Made by a program: the position numbers and the translations under genes. A stretch of 64,000 bases of DNA from Trichomonas vaginalis G3 (taxonomy: Eukaryota > Parabasalia > Trichomonadida > Trichomonadidae). The notes below the pieces were generated by a model that was given only the letters and a program-made list of their open reading frames with translations, was not told the DNA's origin and did no database searches. The DNA lies in NCBI RefSeq assembly GCF_026262505.1, contig NC_067207.1, positions 10,942,082 to 11,006,081 on the forward strand, read 5' to 3'. Shown here one piece after another: positions 10,506 to 20,333 of this stretch (the stretch's first letter is position 1; each line of letters opens with the position of its first letter).

Positions 10506-10690
10506 AGGGAAAACCGCAACCACTTTTTTTAATCACGATTTAAATATATAAATCGCGATTTTTTAGAAAAATCACGACTTTTTTAAAATCGCGTTTTTTA
10601 ATGAATTGCGATTTTATTGTGGTCGCGATTTTTCAAAAAAATCGCGATTTTTATGGAAAATTGTGATCAAAATTAAACGCGATTTTCTTT
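10506..10690. repeat. Left terminal inverted repeat of element B
   Basis: This pairs with 31968-32132 on the opposite strand. After the GC-richer tip (AGGGAAAACCGCAACCAC), the repeat is an array of short palindromes of the type AAATCGCGATTT, about ten in each end, separated by T- or A-runs. Such regular dyads could be sites for the integrase or for replication-initiation proteins. That role is inference. Confidence 0.92.
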
Positions 10691-11571
10691 ATCAATCGCG
10701 AACATAGAACAAATCGGAACCATGATTTTGGACCTCATTAAGCGAAAAGGTCGCAATTAAATTCAATAACAAAGCAATTCACAAAGATTTTTTGAATCTA
10801 GAATGGCTGTTTATCCATTTTAGACTGCTCACAATATGGTTTTTCTGCATACTTGCCGAAATCAGAGATCTAAAATCAAACAATCTCGATAACAAATACC
10901 TCAATCCCACTTTACTGGTCAAAATTCTTGAAGTCTTACTTTACTGCACTAATTAATCATAATTTACCTTTAACTAAAAAAATATTACATAAATCTAACA
11001 AAAAAACCTTTAGCAATAAAAATACATTTGCTCAAGCCTATCGGCAACTCAAATCTAAAAAAACTTTTTATAACATTCTTATTACAATTTTTATTTTATT
11101 CTTAGTAGTATATATGGAAGGGTTGTGTGACTTTTTTTGTAAATGTAAGAATTCATACAATATAGAACGATTTTGTATCATTTTTTTTAACATATGAAGT
11201 AAAAAATGTATGATTCTTACGGTTTTTATTCTTACGTTTTTGAATAAATCAAGATTTAAAAAATTTTCAAAATTGTAAGACATTTACACTCAACCCATAC
11301 ATAATGAAATAAAAGATAAAAAAAATTAACATTAATTTTAAAATAATTTATTTCATCATCTTTTATAAAAGAAGCTATATATAGATGATGTCAGATATTC
11401 CGCGATTAATTAAACATTGTTGAATAACTGAATGGAATCAATGGAGTCATAATCAAAGACCTCATAAACAAGTAAAAGAAATTAGAAATAATTATTTTCA
11501 TGAATAAAAAATAAACTTTAAAAATTCATGTCTTACATTTTTGAATAATTTATTTTTTTATTTTGTATGAA
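10691..11571. other. Left subterminal non-coding region with inner inverted repeat
   Basis: Bases 11102-11436 are repeated inverted at 31611-31918 at the right end, with an extra stretch of about 30 bp on the left. Between the outer and inner repeats the left side has about 400 bp that the right side lacks. A 71-residue reading frame pointing outward (MSYNFENFLNLD...) occurs in both copies. Because it is a by-product of the inverted repeat, I do not call it a gene. The last 40 bp hold the T/A-rich start signature of the first rightward gene. Confidence 0.75.
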
Positions 11572-12045
11572 ATGAGTGAATCAAAATTCGTGACTGTAAA
11601 TCAATTAATGAATAAACTTTCACCAATTCTCACCCAGGTTAAACAAGTAGACGTTTATTTTGATGATTACATACAAAGTTTATTTTATAAAGGTAAGTTT
11701 AATATTAAACCTATTGCTTTTGCATTTGATGGTAAATTAATCGAAAATTCAAAAATTTGGGAATTAATTCCGGATATTGAATTTATAACAAATATTAAGG
11801 ATAAATGGTTTAAACAACAAAACCACCTCACTAAAGTTCTTTGTAGATTAATGATTAAAACTGAGGAAAAAGAATTTAACGGGTTTAAATATCATCCGTG
11901 TAAAATTTTAGAACTTGGTAACGAAAAACTTCAGAAAAAATTAAACGCAAGACTATCAAAAGATAGAGTTGAAAGAGTAAATAAACTCGCTAAAGGTAAT
12001 GGTAATGATGAAGAAGAATTTGATGAGTTCAACATTGAACTTTAA
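11572..12045 (+). CDS. Hypothetical element protein, acidic C-terminus
   Basis: The ATG at 11572 (MSESKFVTVNQ) follows TTTTTTATTTTGTATGAA, the same signature found at the mirror gene at the right end. The product is 157 residues, helical, with a small Cys/His content, ending in a Glu/Asp-rich tail (NGNDEEEFDEFNIEL). No known domain recognised. As the first gene inside the left terminus it might act early or be associated with the capsid genes that follow; this is position-based only. Confidence 0.6.
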   Translation: MSESKFVTVNQLMNKLSPILTQVKQVDVYFDDYIQSLFYKGKFNIKPIAFAFDGKLIENSKIWELIPDIEFITNIKDKWFKQQNHLTKVLCRLMIKTEEKEFNGFKYHPCKILELGNEKLQKKLNARLSKDRVERVNKLAKGNGNDEEEFDEFNIEL

Positions 12046-12049
12046 GAAA

Positions 12050-12418
12050 CTAATGATTATTTGAATTTATGAAATCAATTATTTGATTCATTCTTTCTTC
12101 AATCTCTTCTATTCTTTTTGTTAAATCATCTATTTTCATTAATGAGGTGATTCTTGATTGAGGAATAGATTTCAAACTAACCACCCCCTTTATTTTTGAA
12201 ATTTTGAATCCATCAACTTTAAACATTTTATTCAATTTACATGTTGTCAATTCTTCAAATAATTTTTTATTATTAGCATAATAGTCATTAAATTCTTCAA
12301 CAGATGAAAAAATTTTTATTTCAGTAATTGGTTTAACAACGTTTATTTTTTGTTGAACATTTTCACTTTCATTTATTTCTTCCTCCTCTGTTTCATTTAT
12401 TTTTAAAATCGGTTTCAT
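12050..12418 (-). CDS. Hypothetical coiled-coil element protein
   Basis: The product is 122 residues read leftward from ATG 12416-12418, with ATTTTTATTTAATGATAA directly upstream. The N-terminus is acidic (NETEEEEINESE). The C-terminal 40 residues form a heptad-like coiled coil (DDLTKRIEEIEERMNQIIDF), suggesting oligomerisation. It converges on the preceding gene with a 4-bp gap and diverges from the next one. Function unknown. Confidence 0.55.
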   Translation of the reverse strand: MKPILKINETEEEEINESENVQQKINVVKPITEIKIFSSVEEFNDYYANNKKLFEELTTCKLNKMFKVDGFKISKIKGVVSLKSIPQSRITSLMKIDDLTKRIEEIEERMNQIIDFINSNNH

Positions 12419-12484
12419 TTATCATTAAATAAAAATTAGAATATAAGTGATGAAATATATTTTTTAATTAATATTAAATCAGAA

Positions 12485-12721
12485 ATGGCGGCAGGATTCT
12501 TTAAAAAATTATGGGATGGAATTAAGAAAGCTGCAGGTTGGGTTTATAAAAAGGTTATTAAACCTGTTGCAAACTTTTTGGCACCAGTAGCGAAAACGGC
12601 AGGAACTATCATAGGTGGAGTATTAGGTACTAAAGCAGGTAATCCGGCGATGGGAGCACAAGCAGGTAACGCAATTGGTGGAATAGCTGAAGGAATACTT
12701 AATAAAATAGGGGGTAGATAG
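12485..12721 (+). CDS. Small amphipathic/glycine-zipper protein, likely minor virion protein
   Basis: The product is 78 residues. The N-terminus MAAGFFKKLWDGIKKAAGW is a strongly amphipathic basic helix. A glycine-zipper half follows (GTIIGGVLGTKAG, GNAIGGIAEG), ending KIGGR. The layout recalls the membrane-lytic protein VI and other small cores of adenovirus-like virions, and it sits directly before the capsid gene. A second protein with the same first residues is encoded just downstream on the other strand. The membrane-active role is inference from composition and position. Confidence 0.65.
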   Translation: MAAGFFKKLWDGIKKAAGWVYKKVIKPVANFLAPVAKTAGTIIGGVLGTKAGNPAMGAQAGNAIGGIAEGILNKIGGR

Positions 12722-12750
12722 TGGAAAAATAAATTATTTTAAAATTATTT

Positions 12751-12966
12751 TTATCTTAGTATCGGTTGTAGTCTTTGATAAACTTTTTCTCCTTTATTTA
12801 AAATTTCTCTTATTGGGGCAGCTTTTGGCGTTATTGATTCAGCAACGTCACTAATTGCTTCTTTATTCTTAAATATCCAATTTGCTCCCTTCTTCAATGT
12901 TTCCCAAACTTTACTCGCCCCTCTTTTTACTCTATCCCACAGTTTCTTAAATATACCTGCAGCCAT
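12751..12966 (-). CDS. Second MAAG-type amphipathic protein
   Basis: The product is 71 residues starting MAAGIFKKLWDRVKRG, nearly the same start as the protein at 12485 and convergent with it. The body is basic, with Trp-containing amphipathic helices (ASKVWETLKKGANWIFKN), and it lacks the glycine zipper. The shared N-terminus and different tails suggest an old duplication or a shared targeting/membrane helix. Likely a minor virion component, inferred. Confidence 0.6.
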   Translation of the reverse strand: MAAGIFKKLWDRVKRGASKVWETLKKGANWIFKNKEAISDVAESITPKAAPIREILNKGEKVYQRLQPILR

Positions 12967-13036
12967 AGTTGATTATTTCATTAAAATTAAAAATTCATTT
13001 CCATCTTTTAATTTTGATTTTTTTATTTATTAATAA

Positions 13037-14677
13037 ATGACGACTAACTATTTAGTGCCAAACACCAAACCGATTAATGGAAATGTGTTTCATTCATTCG
13101 AAAAGATAAATGAAATATTTGCAAAGAATGACGGTAGAAGATATTATAGAGAACTTGAAAGTTCATGCTATGACTCTGATGCTCCATATTTTGATGATAA
13201 ACAAACTCATTTAAGAATTACAAATCCAGCTCATGATGTGAACCAATTAGGTGACACATATATTAAACGCAAAGTTAAAGCAACTCTAGTTTCAAATAAA
13301 GCTTTCACATGTGATGCCGCTTTTAAATGCATGCGTTTATTCGTTGGTTACAAATCATCAAATCAAAGCTTTAAACAATTAGAAGTAGAAACCGAAAGAG
13401 GTGATGCCGGTTATCTTCAGATGGATTGCGCCCGTGAATCTTTCGCATTTGCAACATATAAACCAAAATCAGAAAGGAAAGTTAAAAAGTTTGTTCATTC
13501 GTTATATAATAATGTTCAAAAATATGATAACTCAGTATGTGGTAAATATATTGACCCTTCAGAAGTTTTCAAGAGAGCAAATGAAGAAGTTAATATCACT
13601 TTTGATATGATTATTCCGGTAAATGATTTGTTAGCATTTCAGGCGTTCGATGATTATCCTAAATCATTTGGTGATATCATTCTTAAATATTATGTTTTCA
13701 AGGATACTTTAGTATTTTGTCAGGTTGACCCGTTAAGAGTTGCTGATTTACAAAATTACGTTTATGAAAAGATAACTGATGAAAATTATGAAAAGATTAT
13801 GAATCATGTTTATAAATATGATCGCAAATTCCAACAAATCGGACTTCCTACCAAATTAATTACAAGCTTAGCCGCTACATCTGCTGACGCAACAGTTGAT
13901 GACGTTATTATTTCATGCACAAAGATGGAAGTTTTAGAGGATAAATGCATTACACCTGGATATGGTTTAATTGAAGAATCAGTTAAAGCAATACCACGTT
14001 TATTTAGTAAGGAAGATCCATTCATGATTCCAGCTCAACATATTGACGTTCGTTCACTAAATGGAGGTTGCATCACTCCTGAAGGTATTAGCTCAGATTT
14101 CTCATACGCTCTTCATAATGTTACAGATGTTGTGTTAACATTTCCGAAGAATGCAATGCAAAGAACAGTTTTAGAAAATCCAATGCTTCGAGGTCTTCAG
14201 GTCACTATAGATTCCAGAAACTTCCCCGATCAAGCGATGACCACAGTGGGCGACATATTCTTTACACGTATGCTTCAAGCTTCTGATTTAGATGGAGTGA
14301 ATGAATGCACGGAAGAATACGAGGACTCATTAACTAGACCACTGAATGATGATGATGGCAAGCCATTAGCTAGAACATGGAAAGACCAAACTTCATTCTT
14401 ATGCACTATTCCAGTTCAACGTGATGGAGCGGGTATATTCTTTGATGGATTAGAAACTTTCAACTCACAAGTTACAGTACAAGTGAAAGCTTATCCAATC
14501 ATTCAGGGTGAAAATGACACTTACTGTTCAAAGGTGACAAATCCTCCTCAGGTTTGGTTTACTAGGACTACATATTGGACATGGACACCGGATGAAGGTT
14601 TGAAATATCATTCAACGGGTACACCACCACAGTATAGAAGTTCATATGATGAAATATTAATGAATAGAAATGTTTAA
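13037..14677 (+). CDS. Major capsid protein candidate (double jelly-roll type)
   Basis: The product is 546 residues and starts MTTNYLVPNTKP after TTTTTTTATTTATTAATAA. Beta-rich sequence runs throughout, with few charged helices and many aromatic/Pro turns. The length is right for Polinton double jelly-roll capsid proteins, and the packaging ATPase gene follows 24 bp later, as in related viruses. No single diagnostic motif can be read by eye, so identity rests on length, composition and gene order. It would form the icosahedral shell. The frame is open from end to end. Confidence 0.72.
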   Translation: MTTNYLVPNTKPINGNVFHSFEKINEIFAKNDGRRYYRELESSCYDSDAPYFDDKQTHLRITNPAHDVNQLGDTYIKRKVKATLVSNKAFTCDAAFKCMRLFVGYKSSNQSFKQLEVETERGDAGYLQMDCARESFAFATYKPKSERKVKKFVHSLYNNVQKYDNSVCGKYIDPSEVFKRANEEVNITFDMIIPVNDLLAFQAFDDYPKSFGDIILKYYVFKDTLVFCQVDPLRVADLQNYVYEKITDENYEKIMNHVYKYDRKFQQIGLPTKLITSLAATSADATVDDVIISCTKMEVLEDKCITPGYGLIEESVKAIPRLFSKEDPFMIPAQHIDVRSLNGGCITPEGISSDFSYALHNVTDVVLTFPKNAMQRTVLENPMLRGLQVTIDSRNFPDQAMTTVGDIFFTRMLQASDLDGVNECTEEYEDSLTRPLNDDDGKPLARTWKDQTSFLCTIPVQRDGAGIFFDGLETFNSQVTVQVKAYPIIQGENDTYCSKVTNPPQVWFTRTTYWTWTPDEGLKYHSTGTPPQYRSSYDEILMNRNV

Positions 14678-14701
14678 AATTATAAATTTATTTTTGATTA
14701 A

Positions 14702-15529
14702 ATGGATTTAAATTCATCCACCCCTTATGAAGAATTAGCAGGAGTATATAATACATACGTAGATGATATGATTAATGAAGCATTGAGTGATAATAGAAAT
14801 GCTCTATCTAAGGAAAAATTAATGAAAATTCCATATTCTGAATGTTACTTAAATTCAATCACTGCAGCAATTGGTAAACAAAATAAAGGTAAAACATTAA
14901 CGATATTAAAACAAATTATCATTATTGCTAACACTTCCCCCCATTCACATGTGTTAATTTATATCAACCGTTCAGGTTCACCTTCAGATGATACATTTGA
15001 ATCTTTAAAGCATTTAATCAAAATTCCAATTATTTATTTATCACAAGAAGAAGCAGAAGATTATTTAAAAAACTTTTTAATGTATAAAGAATTATATAAT
15101 ACAATCAAGAAGCAAGGATTAGAGGATAAAATTATTGATAAACAACGGGATGAATTATTTGAAACACTTTCTATTTCAAATTTTGATAGAGAATTTTTGC
15201 ATTCACTCATTTTTCTAGATGATGCAGTGAAATCAAAACTAATAACAAATGAGAAATCATATTTTAATCAGTTATTAACTCAATGTCGACACATTCAGTG
15301 TTCATTCTTTATGGCTGTTCAATATTTCAAAGCATTAAGCACAAACATTAAATCAAATCTATCAACCCTTTTCATTTTCAGTGGGTTTAGTCGTCAACAG
15401 TTGAACGTTATGCTTTATCAAGTGAATTTACCAATGAGCATTAATGAACTTTACACACAATATCAGCAATTAGGTGAACATGGAAAAATAATAGTTGATT
15501 TAAATAAAGGAAGTGTTAAATTTGATTAA
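14702..15529 (+). CDS. Genome-packaging ATPase (FtsK/HerA, A32-like)
   Basis: The product is 275 residues. Walker A is IGKQNKGKT at residues 57-65. Walker B is HSLIFLDDAV near residue 170. A glutamine sensor lies in FFMAVQYFK, followed by a short C-terminal domain. This is the size and motif order of the poxvirus A32/Polinton packaging ATPases, which pump the linear genome into the empty capsid. It lies directly downstream of the capsid gene with the usual T/A-rich signature. The open frame looks intact. Confidence 0.85.
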   Translation: MDLNSSTPYEELAGVYNTYVDDMINEALSDNRNALSKEKLMKIPYSECYLNSITAAIGKQNKGKTLTILKQIIIIANTSPHSHVLIYINRSGSPSDDTFESLKHLIKIPIIYLSQEEAEDYLKNFLMYKELYNTIKKQGLEDKIIDKQRDELFETLSISNFDREFLHSLIFLDDAVKSKLITNEKSYFNQLLTQCRHIQCSFFMAVQYFKALSTNIKSNLSTLFIFSGFSRQQLNVMLYQVNLPMSINELYTQYQQLGEHGKIIVDLNKGSVKFD

Positions 15530-15569
15530 CTTTTTATAATTAATTTTTATTTTTTATTTATAATTAAAC

Positions 15570-16468
15570 ATGACAGAAATAGCAAATCTTCTACAGGTTC
15601 CATTAAAACAAGGAACAAACAAAAGGGGTGCATATAATAGAACTATGAAAGTTCCTGATGGAATGAAATAATTAGTTCATATTGTTGCTGGTCTTCAAAA
15701 AGATGTTAAACAAATGAGAAACGTTTTAACATTACCAGAAGCTCAAGCATATGCCAAACGTCATGGTCCAAATTGGGAAGCACACGAAGCAGACATTACG
15801 GGTCCAAATGGAAAACCTGATGGTATAAATGAAGTTTTCGTTACTGATGGTCAAGGTAATATTAAAGTCATAAATGGTTACAAATTAACTATAACTGATT
15901 ATCCTAAACGTAAAGCATATAATGAACGTTATCCTATGCAATTTGATGAAAATGGAAAAGCTGTTAAACAATACATTGGAGAAGGTGAAAATGGTCCAAT
16001 TAATTCATACCGTCATAATCCATATTCTTATTTCAATGAAGAATTAAATGCTATTGAAGAGGACCGGATGGATTACCACGATATTCTAACCAGTTTGATG
16101 GTCAATATGCAAATATTAGACCTGAAATTTCAGCTAAGAAATTCTTTAAAGTTGCTTTATTCGATCCAGTTTTCGCAAATGTTAAAGATGAACTTAAACA
16201 GCAATTCCAACCAATTATAGTAGCAAGAATTGCATCGGGTGCTTTATCTCAAGCATTCAAAGATTTAATTAAGAAACCATTATATCAGCAACGAGGTTTA
16301 ACTTATGATTTAGTTAAGGAATCAGATAAAAGAAAATTTGAGAAATCAGATGATTATAAGAATGCAATTAATGAATATATTAGGTCTATTAATTACAATG
16401 AAACAGCTAAAAATCAACTTCAAGAACAAATACAGGGAATAATAGATTCAAAAGTTCCAGCAAAATAA
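15570..16468 (+). pseudogene. Element virion-type protein region
   Basis: The signature TTTTTATTTTTTATTTATAA precedes the ATG at 15570. Downstream sequence includes a segment with LPEAQAYAKRHGPNWEAHEA and GKPDGINEVFVTDGQGNI, a Gly/Asp/Asn-rich style typical of virion proteins. A helical C-terminal part ends at 16468. Position after capsid and ATPase genes suggests a structural protein. I cannot name a family. The region is interrupted and treated as a fossil. Confidence 0.5.
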
Positions 16469-16501
16469 AAGTTTAAATATATTTTTTTTATTCGAATATA
16501 A

Positions 16502-16816
16502 ATGAGAAGACGTTTCACTAATCAAAAGAACACTAACGCAAAAGCAGAGATTACGGTTGGTTATAACGTAAATGATGATAAATCACGAATTATTCAAAAT
16601 GTTAAAGTTAATGTTAGCCCCGAATTAACGAGGTCAGCAACTCAACCAAATTTATTAACTCGTGACTTACCGAAAAAGGAGGAGGAGAATGAAGAAAACC
16701 ATGAGAATGGAGACCCAATCATTTTATCCGAACCCGGTAAAGAACCTGTTGAAATTCCTACTTATCCAACATACCCCCGCCTCTTTCATCAAACATCGAG
16801 AACCCATATAAAATAA
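16502..16816 (+). pseudogene. Hypothetical element protein, acidic-proline C-terminus
   Basis: ATG 16502 follows ATTTTTTTTATTCGAATATAA. The first 60 residues are basic then beta-like (MRRRFTNQKNTNAK). The second half is Glu/Pro-rich (KKEEENEENHENG, then PVEIPTYPTYP). Likely a disordered virion or scaffold protein; no family recognised. The end of the frame is uncertain. Confidence 0.4.
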
Positions 16817-16833
16817 ACATCAATTCTGAATTA

Positions 16834-17175
16834 ATGAAAATTTACCGTGATATAATAATTAATAATTATGATTCAATAATAAATTTAATTGACCAATCCG
16901 GTTTAATTATTTTACCTTATGAATCATTAATTCACATTATCGCCATTCTTTGTGATGTTCAAGATTCAGACGTTAAGATTCAATTTTTCATAGATGATGA
17001 GGTTTCATGCTGCGGAACAGTTGCAAAAATAAATCCTATAAAGGATATTAGCACAATTAAGATATCAAAGAATGGAACAACAACTGAACTTCATTTAACA
17101 TATAATGATATTTATAATAAAATAGTTGATGAATATAAAATATCACTTGAAAAATTCTTTGTTAAGGCTATTTAA
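16834..17175 (+). CDS. Hypothetical 113-residue element protein
   Basis: It starts MKIYRDIIINNYDSIINL at 16834, 18 bp after the previous stop. It has a hydrophobic mixed alpha/beta composition with a Cys pair (VSCCGTV) and ends FFVKAI at 17175, overlapping the leftward gene end by a few bases. It lacks the usual T/A-rich signature, so it may be translated from the transcript of the gene before it. No family recognised. Confidence 0.45.
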   Translation: MKIYRDIIINNYDSIINLIDQSGLIILPYESLIHIIAILCDVQDSDVKIQFFIDDEVSCCGTVAKINPIKDISTIKISKNGTTTELHLTYNDIYNKIVDEYKISLEKFFVKAI

Positions 17176-17683
17176 TATTCAAGCATTAACATTATCGAAT
17201 AATAATCCTTTGAATCATAATCAATAATAATTGACCTTTCACCAGTTTCTATCATTTGTTTTATTTCTTTTTTTTCCCCACTATCCGGATCGGTCATTGT
17301 AATTGTTTTTGTTATAGTATCAGCTTTATCTTTAACTTCAATCTTTTTTCCATCGGATATTTAAACCAAAATTCCAAAAATTCGATATTGTCAATCTGTT
17401 CATATTTTAATCTATCAATTACATTTTTAATACCATCTGAAAATCTTATGAAATGGTCATTATATGGGTTTGATTGAACTAAATTTGAATGAAGTGAAAT
17501 ATAACCTGTTGATGAATATGACGTCGACTCATATTTTCTGAAAACACTAAAATTTATAACATGAATGAATTTCTTATTCGTTGAATTTATGAATTCTTGA
17601 GGTAATCTTATTCTAGTTTTATTTATCACTGGAAAATAACGCTTTACCATATTTTTAATCGTAATAAAAATGTCAATTATCAA
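17172..17683 (-). pseudogene. Hypothetical leftward element gene region
   Basis: The best start is ATG 17648-17650 (MVKRYFPVINKTRIRLP), whose upstream side is the 19-bp spacer shared with the divergent gene at 17670. The sequence is beta-rich with many Ser/Tyr/Phe (YESTSYSSTGYISLHS). This could be a virion surface protein, but no family is recognised. Coding-type sequence runs to about 17172. The region is interrupted. Confidence 0.4.
17651..17669. promoter_or_regulatory. 19-bp bidirectional start region
   Basis: Only 19 bp (ATTTTTAATCGTAATAAAA) separate the ATG of the rightward gene at 17670 from the ATG of the leftward gene at 17650. Read either way it gives the element's T/A-rich start signature: T-run, short spacer, then ATAAAA or AAAAAT and ATG. 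Both genes must therefore start transcription inside the spacer or within each other's coding DNA. Confidence 0.6.
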
Positions 17684-18380
17684 TATTATTTCAAATAATA
17701 ACTGTGAATTAAATTTAACAGTTAGCGGAATTTATAATGTTACTCTCGTTTCTGTGAGTGGTAAATTTAATCTCATTCTTTTAGACCCTTCAGATTATAT
17801 ATCATTTATTAAAGATGACCATGAAAAAACGTATGATATGTATATAAATAATGTGATAGCGAAATGGGATATTAACACGATTTTAAGTTATTTAAATGAA
17901 TCATTTATCGTATGGTATGAAGAAAATTTTAAATCAAAACCTGATAAACTTTTTGAACTTGATGAAATAAATAACCTTATTAAATTTCCGCTGAAAATTA
18001 AATTTTGTACTCCTCATCTTCGTTCATTGTTGGGGATATTAAATTTTGAAAAAGATGTTGGGGATGTTTTGTATTCTGACACCGGTTCCAATTTCATTTT
18101 AATCAAATGTGATAAAGTTAATACCCCAATGAGATTTTCACATCAAACATTAGACCCTAACTCTTACCCATCAATACAAAACATTTTATCCATCAACTTA
18201 AACACATTTTCTTTATCATATCCGTTTCAATTATCCGGGAATTCATTTATTCTTCATTCAAAAGATTTATCAAAGATTAAATTTAGAATAACTGACCTAT
18301 TTGATTGTGATTTAGAATTTATGAATGAAATATTATGGCAATTTCAAATAGAAAAAATAGCTGATGAGATAACGGATTAA
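17670..18380 (+). CDS. Minor capsid (penton) protein candidate
   Basis: The product is 236 residues starting MSIINIISNNNCELNL. Beta-rich from the start (LTVSGIYNVTLVSVSGKFNL), it ends with FRITDLFDCDLEF followed by WQFQIEKI. This resembles the final strands of single jelly-roll penton proteins of Polintons and virophages, which place such a strand pair at the C-terminus. Length and location beside the other virion genes fit. Identity is tentative; a structure comparison would decide it. The frame is open throughout. Confidence 0.5.
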   Translation: MSIINIISNNNCELNLTVSGIYNVTLVSVSGKFNLILLDPSDYISFIKDDHEKTYDMYINNVIAKWDINTILSYLNESFIVWYEENFKSKPDKLFELDEINNLIKFPLKIKFCTPHLRSLLGILNFEKDVGDVLYSDTGSNFILIKCDKVNTPMRFSHQTLDPNSYPSIQNILSINLNTFSLSYPFQLSGNSFILHSKDLSKIKFRITDLFDCDLEFMNEILWQFQIEKIADEITD

Positions 18381-18404
18381 ATATTTATTTTTAAATCATA
18401 ATAA

Positions 18405-20238
18405 ATGATTAAACAACAGCAACCACAGCAACTTAAGGCGCAAAGCACCCAGGTCCTTCAGACCATTACATACGCCATATATGCATATAATTCAAAGACA
18501 GCAGAACAAACACAAAGGTTGAAATATGGAGATTTGGAGATAGTATTGAAAAATGACCATTTCGAATTCGTTTGCAAAGGTGGTGCAGTGATATCAAATA
18601 TAAAAGAAATTTTATTTATGAATTCAAAAATTAAAGGTATAACGGATGATATAACATCAATTCCACCAGAAGAACAAAGATATTACGCATTAAATGCATT
18701 TCCTAAAGTTTTGAAGATTGGAAGATTTAATTTAAATGAGGAATTCATAAAAGGTTTCCTTAATGACATAATGAAGAAGGCAGATAAGGAATATGTCAAC
18801 GGTGAATTAATGAAGAAGGCAAATTTGGTTTATGTTGATGAAAAAGATAATGAAATTAAAGAAAGGGTTGAATGGTATCATGAATGGACATCAAAGATTT
18901 TTAAAACTAAAGCTGATACAGGATGGGTTTCAGGATGTTTAGACCTTAAAGCAGATAAAACTTATGTTAATGGTGAGTTAGAGAAGAAGGCAGATAAGGA
19001 ATATGTCAACGGTGAATTAATGAAGAAGGCAAATTTGGTTTATGTTGATGAAAAAGATAATGAAATTAAAGAAAGGGTTGAATGGTATCATGAATGGACA
19101 TCAAAGATTTTAAAACTAAAGCTGATACAGGATGGGTTTCAGGATGTTTAGACCTTAAAGCAGATAAAACTTATGTTAATGGTGAGTTAGAGAAGAAGGC
19201 AGATAAGGAATATGTCAACGAAATATACCAAAGTTTGATAGGAACAACAAAAAATATTGAAACTATTGTTGGTGACTTTTCTGTCAATGAAGAAAATAAA
19301 TATTTTAGATGGCAATTGGTACAGTCCTTAAAAAATGGTGTAAACTCATTCCGAAAAATAACAATGAAATGTATGTAAGCTATATAAAGAATAATGGTAC
19401 ACAAGTTAAAGTTCCATTAGACAACAACTGCTACTTAAACTTATATGGAGACGAACAAAAGAAATATTTAAGAGTTTATGAAATGACAGATATGACATTG
19501 CCTCACCCAGCTCCAGCACCATATTATTATGACTATGGAGATGACGACAGAACACCACATGTAGATGAACAAAAGCTAACATTATATTTAGATTATTATA
19601 GATATAAAAGATATAATGCAATAGAAAAAACGAGAATAGTATATTATTATACAGATGACAAAAATAAATATTATAGTCAAGATTTTACCTACCCTGAAAA
19701 CATAAGATTATATTATAAAAAATATTCTGACACAAACCAGAAGAAACCTGAAATAGTTGCACTATATTTTAAGTTCAAAATAGACAATCCTATATTATCT
19801 CATATGTTTGATTTAATGAACCCAGTAGGTTCTATTTATACATCTATGGATGCAAGAGGTCCTCAAGTAATGTTTGGTGTTGGTGCATGGGAACAGATTG
19901 TAGACAGGTTTTTGTATTGTGCAATCTCTTCAAAGGAAACAGGTGGAAGTAAAACGATTTCAGGTGAAAATTTACCTGCACACAGTCACTACATAGATTT
20001 AAGTACATCTCAGGCAGGTTGGCATAAGCATAGATATTGGGATTGGTCAGGAATGACAAAAGGTAAAGGATATGATGTTAAAGACGACGTTAAGTTTGCT
20101 ATAAATTGTTACTGGAGTGACACTCAGGGAGAAGGAAACCATACACATTTCGTTTCAGGATATACACAAACAACGGGACAAAGTAAAGAATACATGCCAC
20201 CTTACATGACAGTTTACGCATGGTATAGAGTTCAATGA
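18405..20238 (+). pseudogene. Virion fibre region with phage tail-collar-like head
   Basis: The gene region starts MIKQQQPQQLKAQST (18405, after the T/A signature) with a helical attachment part. A shaft follows, built of repeats such as KADKEYVNGELMKKAN and KADKTYVNGELEKKAD, the style of phage trimeric fibres. The last 140 codons hold a tail-collar-like head: NPVGSIYTSMDARGPQ, GAWEQIVDRFLYC, GENLPAHSHYI, GNHTHFVSGY and the terminal MPPYMTVYAWYRVQ. These match phage short-tail-fibre/gp10-type collar domains, including the His-x-His and PPY..VY.W landmarks. An expected role is attachment to the host surface. More than one reading frame covers the region and it is treated as broken. Confidence 0.82.
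18775..19225 (+). repeat. 210-bp direct repeat in the fibre shaft
   Basis: Two copies offset by 210 bp (70 codons) plus the start of a third encode the fibre-shaft block. For example, GTCAACGGTGAATTAATGAA recurs at 18795 and 19005. The copies are virtually identical, so the duplication is recent. It lengthens the shaft by whole repeats, a common way for fibres to change length. Confidence 0.85.
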
Positions 20239-20333
20239 ACGCTCAATGTTTGTAAAACAAACTTTAGAACGGACTGAAAGTCCTGAGCTCCAAAAGAGCG
20301 AACAGCATAATTTAAATTTTTATTTTAGTATAA

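Noticed and set aside
11068-11283. 71-residue outward frame in the subterminal repeats (also at 31732-31950)
   Set aside because: Present twice only because it lies in the inverted repeat; it reads outward and has no recognisable protein character.
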